A stretch of 7,932 bases of DNA from Bacteroidetes bacterium HGW-Bacteroidetes-12 (GTDB lineage: Bacteria > Bacteroidota > Bacteroidia > Flavobacteriales_E > Vicingaceae). The notes beneath the pieces are model-generated. The model saw nothing but the letters and a program-made list of their open reading frames with translations. It had not been told where the DNA came from and ran no database searches. A program made the translations under genes and the position numbers. Below, piece after piece: positions 1 through 7,030 of the stretch (position 1 is the first letter of the stretch; the number at the start of each line of letters is the position of its first letter). The DNA is taken from contig PHDR01000122.1 of NCBI GenBank assembly GCA_002841035.1, positions 1-7,932 of the forward strand, written 5' to 3'.

Positions 1-439
1 GCTAAAAAACTTAAATTTAAAGGCGAATAAAATAGATACTATTTATGGAAGTTTTTCGGCCCTTCGGTATTTACGCTATTGTAATTTATCTGAAAACAAC
101 CTCAGCGGATTGCCCAAAAACATGAACTTAAGGTATTTAGAAACGCTACATTTAGACAATAATAATTTTAATGAATTTCCAGAAGCGATTACACGACTAA
201 GAAAATTAAAAGAACTTTCGATGAGTGGAAATAGCATAACCTCTATTTCTAAAAAAATAACATACCTTAAAGGCTTAGAAGTATTAAATCTCTCTGATAA
301 TAAGCTATCTGAATTACCATCTTCAATTTATAGGTTGAGGAAATTAACCCATCTGATTTTATCGGGAAATAATTTTAATACAGCATACATTAAGCAGTTA
401 CAACAAATGCTTCCCAACACTATTATTGAATTCCAATAA
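1..439 (+). CDS. Leucine-rich repeat protein, C-terminal part (5' end outside window)
   Basis: The reading frame is open from the left edge (first full codon at position 2) to the TAA at 437-439, about 145 residues, so this is the end of a longer gene. A TTG at 110 and an ATG a few codons later lie inside a repeat and are not the true start. About six leucine-rich repeats of 22-23 residues follow the pattern LxxLxxLxLxxNxLxxLPxxI, for example LRYLETLHLDNNNFNEFPEA and LKGLEVLNLSDNKLSELPSS. The last repeat runs into a short cap ending IIEFQ; no sorting domain, kinase or GTPase domain follows. LRR proteins form curved solenoids that bind other proteins; the partner and cell location cannot be read here because the N-terminus is missing. 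It converges on the HHH-barrel gene with a 26-bp gap in which I see no terminator hairpin. The repeat family is certain, the role unknown. Confidence 0.85.
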   Translation, partial: LKNLNLKANKIDTIYGSFSALRYLRYCNLSENNLSGLPKNMNLRYLETLHLDNNNFNEFPEAITRLRKLKELSMSGNSITSISKKITYLKGLEVLNLSDNKLSELPSSIYRLRKLTHLILSGNNFNTAYIKQLQQMLPNTIIEFQ

Positions 440-465
440 TTACCTGAGTTTGGGTTAATAATAAA

Positions 466-2604
466 TTAGAAACTATACCTAACTTGTATTTTTACATCAG
501 ATTTATGATTGCCTTGGATTTCTTCTAATCCAGAGCTGATAACATCTAGATTTTCGTAATAGGTAATGGCATATCTTACCCATAAATCAATACCTTTTTT
601 AAATTGATACCTTGCAGTAAGGTATGTACGAGTTCCTCTATTAGAATAGGATGGAATGGAAAAAGAATAAAGCACATCGTTTTCAAAGGCATAAATTCTA
701 CTGTTGAAAGATTGTGTGTCGAAAATGGCATACCTAAAACTAAAAGACAAAGGCGTGCTTTTTGCTTTAAAAATAACATCTTGATAAATCAAATAGCCTG
801 TTTCAAAAGGAGATTCAGCTAAGTCATAATTTGATAATTCAACCCTTCCTTTTAATCGGAATGCTTCTGTAATTTGATAGGTATAATTGAAACGGTAATT
901 GGTTTGTTTTTCATCAACCAAATAATCAATGGCATCAGTATCTGTTTTTGTATTTTGTTGTCTTAATCGTTGGCGAATCCTAACATACATTTCCATTTTT
1001 TTTGATGGTCGAAAATTAAGCTGACCAATAAATTGATGTCCTTTTGAAGGTGCATCTACGCCAAACTTAAGCCAATCAAATGTAAATTGGTCATAATAGC
1101 CAGAAAGTGTAAAACTTTTTCCCAATTTAGCAACAATTCCCGTATAAAGTCCTGTTTCGTTTTCGTTGAGAGAACCTTCGCTAATTGCAACGCTAGAAAT
1201 GGGCTGAAAATCTCTATCAAATTTCCGATATAAAATAGCAAGTGTTAAACGAGGGTCGAGTGTAATTAATGCTCCTGAAACAAAAGCATTCCCAGCATTT
1301 ATGCTTTTTGTAGCTTCACCAAAAAAATTAAAATTTCTATAAATCCAATTGTAATCTACTCCTATTTTGGATTGATCGCTTTCTGAATTTCTAAATTGAC
1401 TATGGGGTCTAAGATTAGGATTAAAATTAGCATTAATGGAGCTGTAAATTCCAGTTAACCCTACATTTAAACTTCTTGTTTTATAAGCCAAATGACCTCC
1501 CATTTGTTGTTGTGTAATAGCATCTTTATCCTCTAATTCGTTAGGTGTGCGATGAAAACCTGTTTGTTGAAGTGATGAAATGGATAGCCCTTCTTGATTG
1601 ATTGCTTCAATTTCAGCCTGTTGAAGCCCAGTAGTATCTTGTTGAATCACATTTCCATCTACTTTATTATAAGAATAAAATACGGTTGTTTCAATTTTTC
1701 CAACTTCAAAAGCGAAACCTCCTCCTCTTAAAAAAAGTGTTTCATCAACAGAAGAATATGGTTTCAAACCTATTCCTGTTCTTTTTATCATTTGAATATC
1801 GGCTCCTTTGCCAAAAGCTCTTCCCGACCAATAGGTTAGTCCTTGACCAAATTGAGCTTGATAATCACCAATGGCAATTTGTTTGAATTTACCTCTATTT
1901 CGTAAAAAAATATGTCCTGAATAAAAGTCAAAGCCATTTTTTTGAGTTCCAGTAAAAAATTCTTCCCCAGGATCTTTTTCTACTGTAATTCCAATGCTAA
2001 CATGATTTCCATATTTATATCGATAACGAGAAAAAACACGCAAATCATTTCCTAAATACCTTGAATTAGGACTGGCTGCCAAAGCTGAATCAGTAATGGG
2101 GCTATATCCTTTTTTCTGTTCCAACACTTTTTCTACTCGAATAAAAAATTGATTATCTCCATTTTTAAGTAATTCATTAAATGAGAGTTGAGCGGTGTTT
2201 ACATCTGTTGATAATTTAACAAAAGGCAACACGCGTTTTATGGTAGTCGCATCAAACCCTTCTATAGTTTGGAGCTCTTCCAACGTCATTAGTTTGCCGT
2301 TTTTTTCAATGTGTAACAGCAAGTTGTTAATTTGAATACTTGTGAGCAAACTTAATGATTCTAGTTCACCTAAACTTACTCTATTTAAATTAAGTGGTTT
2401 ATCAAAATAATGTGAAAGTTGATCGAAAATGGTAGTATAATCTGCATCAGGGTCTTCATCGGTTTCTGATAGATATTCGATTCTTTCTTCAATAATTTGA
2501 TTTTTATCGTCTTCCTTACTTTGTGCAAAAATGGAAAGTTGAACCATAAGCATCAAGACAAATACACTTGTGTTTCGCAATATATTTTTTAAGCAATTTG
2601 ACAT
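466..2604 (-). CDS. Outer-membrane beta-barrel protein with N-terminal ComEA-like helix-hairpin-helix region
   Basis: This is a 712-residue exported protein. Residues 1-28 form a signal peptide (hydrophobic VFVLMLMVQLSIFAQ). An acidic stretch at about 30-60 follows. Residues 71-131 match the layout of the tandem helix-hairpin-helix of ComEA-type proteins: LNLNRVSLGELESL, then a helix with QINNLL, KNGKLMTLEELQTIEGFD and TIKRVLPFVKL. From about 140 to the end the sequence alternates amphipathic strands and turns typical of an outer-membrane barrel, and it ends in the aromatic signature VRYSF used by the BAM machinery. The glycines of the usual DNA-binding hairpins (PGIG) are largely absent, so DNA binding is doubtful. 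I recall this architecture as a Bacteroidota family often labelled 'helix-hairpin-helix domain protein' with no firm function. The ATG overlaps the stop of the preceding gene by one base (TAATG on the minus strand), which fixes the start and suggests translational coupling. It is the last gene of the cluster. Confidence 0.85.
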   Translation of the reverse strand: MSNCLKNILRNTSVFVLMLMVQLSIFAQSKEDDKNQIIEERIEYLSETDEDPDADYTTIFDQLSHYFDKPLNLNRVSLGELESLSLLTSIQINNLLLHIEKNGKLMTLEELQTIEGFDATTIKRVLPFVKLSTDVNTAQLSFNELLKNGDNQFFIRVEKVLEQKKGYSPITDSALAASPNSRYLGNDLRVFSRYRYKYGNHVSIGITVEKDPGEEFFTGTQKNGFDFYSGHIFLRNRGKFKQIAIGDYQAQFGQGLTYWSGRAFGKGADIQMIKRTGIGLKPYSSVDETLFLRGGGFAFEVGKIETTVFYSYNKVDGNVIQQDTTGLQQAEIEAINQEGLSISSLQQTGFHRTPNELEDKDAITQQQMGGHLAYKTRSLNVGLTGIYSSINANFNPNLRPHSQFRNSESDQSKIGVDYNWIYRNFNFFGEATKSINAGNAFVSGALITLDPRLTLAILYRKFDRDFQPISSVAISEGSLNENETGLYTGIVAKLGKSFTLSGYYDQFTFDWLKFGVDAPSKGHQFIGQLNFRPSKKMEMYVRIRQRLRQQNTKTDTDAIDYLVDEKQTNYRFNYTYQITEAFRLKGRVELSNYDLAESPFETGYLIYQDVIFKAKSTPLSFSFRYAIFDTQSFNSRIYAFENDVLYSFSIPSYSNRGTRTYLTARYQFKKGIDLWVRYAITYYENLDVISSGLEEIQGNHKSDVKIQVRYSF

Positions 2605-3458
2605 TAAATACTCGATTTTGATTTAACAGATGACTTTTGTTTTTTGTAAATAATGGAAACGCCTGGTGTTATTCCTAATGTTTGATGATAAGAGGAGGAT
2701 GCTTCTAAAATAAAATTATTCATTATCAATCCAAAACCAAATGAACTTGAAGTTGGATTAGTAGTTATTCCAACTCGGAGGTAAAGAATTTCAATTACAT
2801 GATATTCTATTCCTGCTTTAACAACAGCTTCAAAATCAATGTCTTTTTCGGTTTCAAGTGCAAAAATTACTTTGTCGGAAAAACGATAATCTAAGCCTAA
2901 CTTCATAATTGTTGGCACACGTTCGTTGTCGAAATTTGCTAATTTATTTCGTGTTGGGTTGTAAACATGAACACCTAAGGTAAATTCCTTACTTAGTTTG
3001 CCAATTAATCCAATGGCACCTGTAACATTGTTTTTACTTCCAAATTCTTGGGTTAGGCTAGTTCTCAAATAATTAAGCTGAATTCCAACTGAAAACTTTT
3101 CGCTGAATCGTTGCCCATAAGATACTCCTGCCTTTGTTTCTACAAAATCAGAAAAACCAAAAGAAGCAACACTTACTCCAAAAGCTCCTAGTTTTGTGGG
3201 CATAACAAATGCTCCTGCTTTGTAACTGGTTTCCTTGAGCAAAAATCTGTTTTCGAAATAAGCCCCTGCGGCAAGTTCGGTTACAAACCCCAACCCTGCT
3301 TGATTGTTGTTTGCTGACCATAAATCGGAAAGTGTTGTGTTTACACCTCCCATTGCTGTTGAACGGGCTCCAATGGCATCATTCCCAACTTGCGAAAAGA
3401 AATGTGTTGGTATAATTAGCCCCAAACTTAGTGTTACAATTTTTAAAATTTTATTCAT
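2604..3458 (-). CDS. PorV/PorQ/FadL-like outer-membrane beta-barrel protein
   Basis: The protein has 284 residues with a signal peptide at 1-23 ending FFSQ. The mature N-terminus carries GARSTAMGGVNTTLSDLWSA followed by NNNQAGL (about 30-56). This is the hallmark of the PorV/PorQ and FadL-related barrels of Bacteroidota, in which a conserved AMGG segment is followed by an N-P/Q-A-GL motif. The rest consists of alternating strands (GVSYGQRFSEKFSVGIQLNY, KEFTLGVHVYNPTRN, LYLRVGITTNP) that fit a barrel of roughly 12-14 strands. The last strand, near PGVSIIYKK, is followed by a basic, serine-rich tail (KSSVKSKSSI) instead of an aromatic terminus, which is unusual. The start overlaps the end of the small membrane-protein gene by 8 bp, and its stop overlaps the ATG of the HHH-barrel gene. 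The two barrels may therefore form one outer-membrane assembly (inference). It is shorter than the true PorV and PorQ of the type IX secretion system, so I do not assign it to that machine. Confidence 0.8.
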   Translation of the reverse strand: MNKILKIVTLSLGLIIPTHFFSQVGNDAIGARSTAMGGVNTTLSDLWSANNNQAGLGFVTELAAGAYFENRFLLKETSYKAGAFVMPTKLGAFGVSVASFGFSDFVETKAGVSYGQRFSEKFSVGIQLNYLRTSLTQEFGSKNNVTGAIGLIGKLSKEFTLGVHVYNPTRNKLANFDNERVPTIMKLGLDYRFSDKVIFALETEKDIDFEAVVKAGIEYHVIEILYLRVGITTNPTSSSFGFGLIMNNFILEASSSYHQTLGITPGVSIIYKKQKSSVKSKSSI

Positions 3459-3666
3459 TAGATGTGTTTTCTTTTTTGTGTGAAAGAATATAAATGATTG
3501 GTAAAATCCCTACGGTATTAAATATAGCAATACTCACAAACCAAATCAAATGCTTGTTTCTTGCAGATTTCCAGAGAGCAATTAGTTTCCAAATAGCTTC
3601 CCAAACTGCTAAAATTATGATTATGGTTATGAAAAGAGGGCTTGTAAAAAATTCTAAATTTTCCAT
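3451..3666 (-). CDS. Small two-helix inner-membrane protein (DUF5652 / PLDc_N-like)
   Basis: The protein has 71 residues and two predicted membrane helices, about 10-32 and 40-61. Between them lies a conserved-looking loop, with WKLIALWKSARNK before and WFVSIAIFNTVGILPIIYIL after. The ALWKxAR...WF...N..GILPIIY pattern is that of DUF5652 and of the phospholipase-D-nuclease N-terminal segment (PLDc_N), found in Bacteroidota as stand-alone small membrane proteins. No catalytic residues are visible, and the tail (SHKKENTSNE) is polar. The role is unknown; a membrane anchor or partner is possible. The gene begins 9 bp after the PaaY-like gene ends and overlaps the PorV-like gene by 8 bp, so it is almost certainly co-transcribed with both. 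The ATG at 3666 is the only start that leaves the first helix complete. Confidence 0.8.
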   Translation of the reverse strand: MENLEFFTSPLFITIIIILAVWEAIWKLIALWKSARNKHLIWFVSIAIFNTVGILPIIYILSHKKENTSNE

Positions 3667-3675
3667 AACATATAT

Positions 3676-4278
3676 TTAAAGGTTAGATTTTATTTTATTC
3701 CAAGTATTATAAATAGCAGCTTGTTGGGGCCTATTTTCTTCTTCCCTAATAAGTGGTTCGCAAGGTTTAAGCGTTTCATGACATTCTTTTGGCAATGCCT
3801 GATACAATTGTGTGCCTTTAGTTTTCCAACTCATCATTTCATCACTTACTTTTTTAATGATTTTTGCAGGATTTCCTACTACCAAACTTCTTTTCTCAAT
3901 TTCCATTTTGGCAGGAACAAAACACAATGCTCCGATAATGCATTCTTCTTCAATAACCACATCATCCATTACTACGCTGTTCATGCCTACCAAGCAATTT
4001 TTGCCAATGGTTGCTCCGTGTATAATGGCTCCATGTCCGATATGAGCTCCTTCATGAAGTGTGACGGTTGTTCCTGGAAACATGTGTAAGGTGCAGTTTT
4101 CCTGAACATTGCAATCGTCTTTAATGATTATTTTTCCCCAATCGCCACGAATAGCAGCACCCGGACCAACATATACATCTGCTCCAATAATTACATTGCC
4201 TGTTACTGCTGCCTGAGGATGCACAAAAGCCGTTGGATGAACCACAGGCTTAAAACCATTAAACTCGTAAATAGCCAT
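3676..4278 (-). CDS. paaY: PaaY-like gamma-carbonic-anhydrase-fold (hexapeptide repeat) protein
   Basis: This 200-residue protein is a left-handed beta-helix with hexapeptide repeats from about 10 to 140 (HPTAFVHPQAAVTGNVIIGA, IIHGATIGKNCLVGMNSVVM). The three metal-binding histidines of gamma carbonic anhydrases are visible as H65 (CTLHMFPG), H82 and H87 (HIGHGAIIHG). The active-site R-D-Q trio is also present (R44, D46, Q59). The C-terminal extension (about 145-200), with SDEMMSWKTKGTQLYQALP, a Cys-rich turn and CEPLIREEENRP, is specific to the PaaY/CaiE branch rather than generic carbonic anhydrases. PaaY in phenylacetate degraders has been reported as a CoA thioesterase; other relatives may hydrate CO2. 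No other phenylacetate genes are present, so the symbol denotes the family, not a proven pathway. It is a soluble trimer in known relatives. It is the first gene of the cluster with the membrane and outer-membrane proteins. The start MAIYEF matches the usual N-terminus. Confidence 0.9.
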   Translation of the reverse strand: MAIYEFNGFKPVVHPTAFVHPQAAVTGNVIIGADVYVGPGAAIRGDWGKIIIKDDCNVQENCTLHMFPGTTVTLHEGAHIGHGAIIHGATIGKNCLVGMNSVVMDDVVIEEECIIGALCFVPAKMEIEKRSLVVGNPAKIIKKVSDEMMSWKTKGTQLYQALPKECHETLKPCEPLIREEENRPQQAAIYNTWNKIKSNL

Positions 4279-4297
4279 TTATCATTTTTTATAACTG

Positions 4298-4305
4298 TAA
4301 ATGTA
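4298..4305 (-). promoter_or_regulatory. Possible -7 promoter element for the paaY-like cluster
   Basis: Read on the minus strand this is TACATTTA, one mismatch from the Bacteroidota -7 consensus TAnnTTTG, 19 nt before the start codon of the PaaY-like gene. I find no TTG at the expected -33 distance; the nearest is about 27 nt upstream of it. The 106-bp gap after tdk is the largest one before this cluster, so a promoter is expected here, but this match is weak and could be chance in AT-rich DNA. Confidence 0.2.
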
Positions 4306-4384
4306 AATAAAAGGAATCTTTTATGGAAGAAGCAAGGTTATTTTTTTGTTAAATTATAATTGTGCAAGTTTTGTGAAGATTGGT

Positions 4385-4966
4385 CTATTCTTTTTTCAAT
4401 GCCCGTTGAAAACAACTCCTACAAAGTGGTTCGTAAGCATCTGTTTCTCCGAGTTGAACCAATTTTTCATCTGTATTTATTCTATGAGAATGATTGGCTA
4501 ATTCTCCGCAATGCATACAAATAGCGTGTACTTTGGTAATGTATTCGGCACAAGCCATAATTTGAGGCATTGGTCCAAAGGGTTTTCCTTTAAAATCCAT
4601 ATCCAACCCAGCAACAATAACTCGAACACCGCTATTTGCCAATTGGTTGCACACTGCTACCAATCCATCATCAAAAAACTGGGCTTCATCAATGCCCACC
4701 ACATCTACATTGTTCGCTAAAATAATAATGTTAGAAGAAGAAGGAACAGGAGTCGAATGAATTTCATTGGCATCGTGCGAAACTACTTTTTCATCATCAT
4801 AGCGTTTATCTATTTCGGGCTTAAAGATCTCAACATGTTGCTTGGCAAATTTGGCTCGTTTCATTCTTCGAATTAGTTCTTCCGTTTTGCCAGAAAACAT
4901 TGACCCACAAACAACTTCTATCCAGCCTTTTCTTTTTGAAGTTTGTATAGGAGTTTCTAAAAACAT
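4385..4966 (-). CDS. tdk: Thymidine kinase (type II)
   Basis: This 193-residue cytoplasmic enzyme phosphorylates thymidine to dTMP with ATP in pyrimidine salvage. The P-loop GSMFSGKT is at 21-28, and the DEAQFF block with catalytic base E94 is at 93-98. The substrate-binding segment GLDMDFKGKPFGPMP (120-134) and the lasso GETDAYEPLCR (173-183) are intact. All four structural-zinc cysteines are present as CMHC (150-153) and CRSC (182-185). Length and N-terminus (MFLETP...KGWIEVVCGSMF) match Bacteroidota thymidine kinases, which supports the ATG at 4966. Nothing is missing or truncated, so it should be active as a tetramer like other family members. It is divergent from the 215-residue protein gene and upstream of the paaY-like cluster on the same strand. 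The 106-bp gap suggests a separate transcript, although read-through is possible. Confidence 0.97.
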   Translation of the reverse strand: MFLETPIQTSKRKGWIEVVCGSMFSGKTEELIRRMKRAKFAKQHVEIFKPEIDKRYDDEKVVSHDANEIHSTPVPSSSNIIILANNVDVVGIDEAQFFDDGLVAVCNQLANSGVRVIVAGLDMDFKGKPFGPMPQIMACAEYITKVHAICMHCGELANHSHRINTDEKLVQLGETDAYEPLCRSCFQRALKKE

Positions 4967-4980
4967 AAATTAAAATTAAG

Positions 4981-5012
4981 TTGTAAAGCTAATCGTTTTT
5001 TTACTATTTTTA
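4981..5012 (+). promoter_or_regulatory. Possible promoter for the 215-residue protein / M28 peptidase pair
   Basis: TTG at 4981-4983 and TATTTTTA at 5005-5012 are 21 nt apart, close to the Bacteroidota arrangement of a -33 TTG and a -7 TAnnTTTG (last base mismatched). Transcription would begin near 5018, about 30 nt before the ATG at 5050. It overlaps the candidate tdk element on the other strand. The call is a pattern match only, in AT-rich DNA. Confidence 0.3.
4984..4991 (-). promoter_or_regulatory. Possible -7 promoter element for tdk
   Basis: On the minus strand this reads TAGCTTTA, one base from TAnnTTTG, 17 nt before the tdk ATG. No clear TTG lies about 20 nt upstream. The similar distance of the paaY-side candidate from its start codon (19 nt) is suggestive only; both would give very short leaders. 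Confidence 0.2.
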
Positions 5013-5049
5013 TACTTCTAAAACCTGTTTGAAAAAAATATTATGTGTT

Positions 5050-5697
5050 ATGGAAATTAAGAAATTACGAAAAGAGCTTAATGAATTACTCAACAATGTT
5101 GTAAGCCATTCTGAAAGTTTTCCCGAAAACAGACCAATTCCTTCTCTTGAAATAAGTGCTGTTTTATCTAAAATCAACAAAATGCAAGAATATTTAGCTG
5201 TGCTAAAATTTTTGTTAGAGGTTCAAGAAAAAGAATTAAAAACTTATGGAAATTCTCATAAGAAAGAGACTCCGCTTCCTTTAATTTACAGTAAAACTAA
5301 AGAGGTTTTAAACGAAGAATCTTCTATTAATAAGCAAGAAAGTGGTTCTGAAAAAGAAGTTTTCGTTTCAGAACAAGTTATCACATCCAACATTCATGAG
5401 GAAGTTAATGTTTTAAAAAAAAACAAACCCATAGAACTCGCTGATAAACTAAAAAAAACTCCTATTAGAAGTTTGAAAGATGCTTTCTCTCTAAATGACA
5501 GGTATCTATATGCCAATGAATTGTTTAATAAAAATATGGAAGCATTCAACTCAACCGTAAAAAAGTTAGATGAATGCTCTTCTTTTACGGAGGCAACAAC
5601 GCTTTTCAATACTTTAAAAAATGAGTGGAATTGGGATGACGAAAATGATTTTCACTTACAATTCCTCGAGCTTCTTGAGCGTAGATTTAATCCTTAA
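5050..5697 (+). CDS. Conserved hypothetical protein with Bacteroidota-type C-terminal helical domain
   Basis: I do not recognise a function. From the ATG at 5050 the protein has 215 residues. An in-frame TTG at 5029 would add seven residues (MKKILCV), but it is a weaker start and adds no signal peptide. Residues 1-65 look helical and partly coiled-coil (KKLRKELNELL, INKMQEYLAVLKFLLEVQEK). Residues 66-135 form a polar linker rich in Lys, Glu and Ser. Residues 138-215 form a compact helical domain with PIRSLKDAFSLNDRYLYANE, then LFNKNMEAFN, ECSSFTEATTLF, NEWNWDDE and a final FLELLERRF. I recall this S-L-N-D-R-[FY]...ELF...ERRF pattern from many uncharacterised Bacteroidota proteins. There is no signal peptide or membrane segment, so it is probably cytoplasmic. 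It is divergent from tdk and ends 11 bp before the M28 peptidase, which suggests co-transcription with it. Confidence 0.8.
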   Translation: MEIKKLRKELNELLNNVVSHSESFPENRPIPSLEISAVLSKINKMQEYLAVLKFLLEVQEKELKTYGNSHKKETPLPLIYSKTKEVLNEESSINKQESGSEKEVFVSEQVITSNIHEEVNVLKKNKPIELADKLKKTPIRSLKDAFSLNDRYLYANELFNKNMEAFNSTVKKLDECSSFTEATTLFNTLKNEWNWDDENDFHLQFLELLERRFNP

Positions 5698-5708
5698 ACA
5701 AAAACATT

Positions 5709-6983
5709 TTGAAACAGTTAAACACACATATAAAATTATTTGTTTTTCTATCCCTCTACTGCGTTTCAAATTTTTCTTTTTCGCAAGATATTTCTTATGC
5801 AAAAAAAGTGTTAGACACCTTAACTTCTCCTTATTTTGAAGGCAGGGGAGCCATAAATGATGGTGAAAAAAAAGCTGCCATCTATATTGCAAAAGAGTTT
5901 GAAAAATTAGGCGTTCAGCCTTTTAAAAACAGCTTCTTTCAATATTTTAATTATCCTATAAACACTTTTTATGGTAATTTATCTGTAGCCATTGATGGCG
6001 AAACACTCCAAGCAGGTGTTGATTTTATTGTGGGTGCTAACTCTGGTAAAATAAAAGGTACGTTTGATTTAGTGCATTATAATGCAGCTAATCTTCCTTC
6101 AAAAAAAACAATACAAAAACTGAGTAAAAGAAATTTCTTTCTCAATAAGTTTATTGTTATAGATGGGGCAAATATCCCTTCCAATAATGAGACATTGTCG
6201 CTGTTAAAAATCAATGTTGTTGGAGCAACAGGCATTATTTTTTTGGAAGATAAACTTACTAAAGCACTCGCAACCAACTATGTGGACTATGCTATTTTAA
6301 AAGTGAAGCGAGAAAAAATAGACCGAAAGAGCCATTCCATTACGGTTATCATTCAACAAAAATTACTATCGGATTACCAATCACAAAACGTAATAGGCTA
6401 CATCCAAGGAACGGAATTTCCTGATTCTCTAGTTGCTATCACCGCTCATTATGATCATTTGGGAAGAATGGGTGGTGAAGTTTATTTTCCTGGAGCCAAC
6501 GACAATGGAAGTGGTGTTGCCTTAATGTTAAATTTTGCAGCTCATTATGCTCAACATCCTCCAAAAAAAACGATGGTTTTCATGGCTTTTGGAGCAGAAG
6601 AATCAGGAATTTTAGGCTCAAAGTATTTTATACAACATCCTTTATTTCACCTCCAACAACTTAATTTTTTAATTAATGTGGATGTGATTGGAACAGGAGA
6701 GGAAGGGTTGATGGTGGTGAATGGTGTTGAATTAACAACCGCTTTTGAAAAATTACAAACCATCAACACACAACACCATTATGTAGCAGAAATTAAAAAA
6801 AGAAAAAATGCTCCCAACAGCGATCATTATTGGTTTATTGAAAAGGGTGTCCCTGCTTTTTTTATCTACGGATTAGGCAGCAGAAAAGCCTATCACGATG
6901 TGGAAGATATTGCTTCTACGTTACCTATGAATGAATTCAATAACATCTTTTTGTTGTTAAGAGATTTTACAGATGGGCTTTAA
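5709..6983 (+). CDS. Secreted M28-family zinc metallopeptidase (aminopeptidase-like)
   Basis: This 424-residue exported peptidase removes N-terminal residues from peptides if it behaves like its family; substrate specificity cannot be read. Residues 1-26 form a signal peptide (LFVFLSLYCVSNFSFSQ). Residues about 95-235 form a PA-like insertion between the N-terminal part and the catalytic core. The co-catalytic two-zinc site is complete: H247 in AHYDH with D249, D265 in GANDNGSG, catalytic E297 and ligand E298 in GAEES, D325 in NVDVIG, and H396 in YHDVED. No C-terminal sorting domain is present, so the product is probably periplasmic or released by another route. The only start that keeps the signal peptide is TTG at 5709 (or ATT one codon earlier); the first in-frame ATG lies inside the catalytic region. 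It follows the hypothetical gene by 11 bp and is probably translated from the same mRNA. Confidence 0.92.
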   Translation: MKQLNTHIKLFVFLSLYCVSNFSFSQDISYAKKVLDTLTSPYFEGRGAINDGEKKAAIYIAKEFEKLGVQPFKNSFFQYFNYPINTFYGNLSVAIDGETLQAGVDFIVGANSGKIKGTFDLVHYNAANLPSKKTIQKLSKRNFFLNKFIVIDGANIPSNNETLSLLKINVVGATGIIFLEDKLTKALATNYVDYAILKVKREKIDRKSHSITVIIQQKLLSDYQSQNVIGYIQGTEFPDSLVAITAHYDHLGRMGGEVYFPGANDNGSGVALMLNFAAHYAQHPPKKTMVFMAFGAEESGILGSKYFIQHPLFHLQQLNFLINVDVIGTGEEGLMVVNGVELTTAFEKLQTINTQHHYVAEIKKRKNAPNSDHYWFIEKGVPAFFIYGLGSRKAYHDVEDIASTLPMNEFNNIFLLLRDFTDGL

Positions 6984-7030
6984 TTTAAAGAAGTATTTAA
7001 CTCATAAGTATTAGTACTATGTTTTCTACC

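Noticed and set aside
440..465. Bidirectional terminator between the LRR gene and the HHH-barrel gene
   Set aside because: The 26-bp gap has no inverted repeat with a T-run on either strand that I can support.
2604..3458. True PorV of the type IX secretion system
   Set aside because: The AMGG motif is shared, but the protein is shorter than PorV, and the linked porU gene expected beside it is absent.
3721..4089. Open frame of 122 codons on the plus strand
   Set aside because: It lies antisense to the PaaY-like gene, whose residues and motifs are clear. The translation is rich in Phe, Ile and His without a domain, as expected for a shadow of AT-rich coding DNA.
5029..5049. TTG at 5029 as the start of the hypothetical protein
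   Set aside because: It is in frame but adds only seven residues. The ATG at 5050 is a stronger start and gives the conserved-looking MEIKKLRKEL N-terminus.
5656..5892. Open frame of 78 codons on the minus strand across the gap between the hypothetical protein and the M28 peptidase
   Set aside because: It covers the end of one strong gene and the signal peptide of the next. No recognisable protein features and no plausible context.
6978..6990. Palindrome CTTTAATTTAAAG at the end of the M28 gene as a terminator
   Set aside because: The arms are 6 bp, nearly all A/T, with a one-base centre and no T-run after it. It cannot form a stable hairpin.
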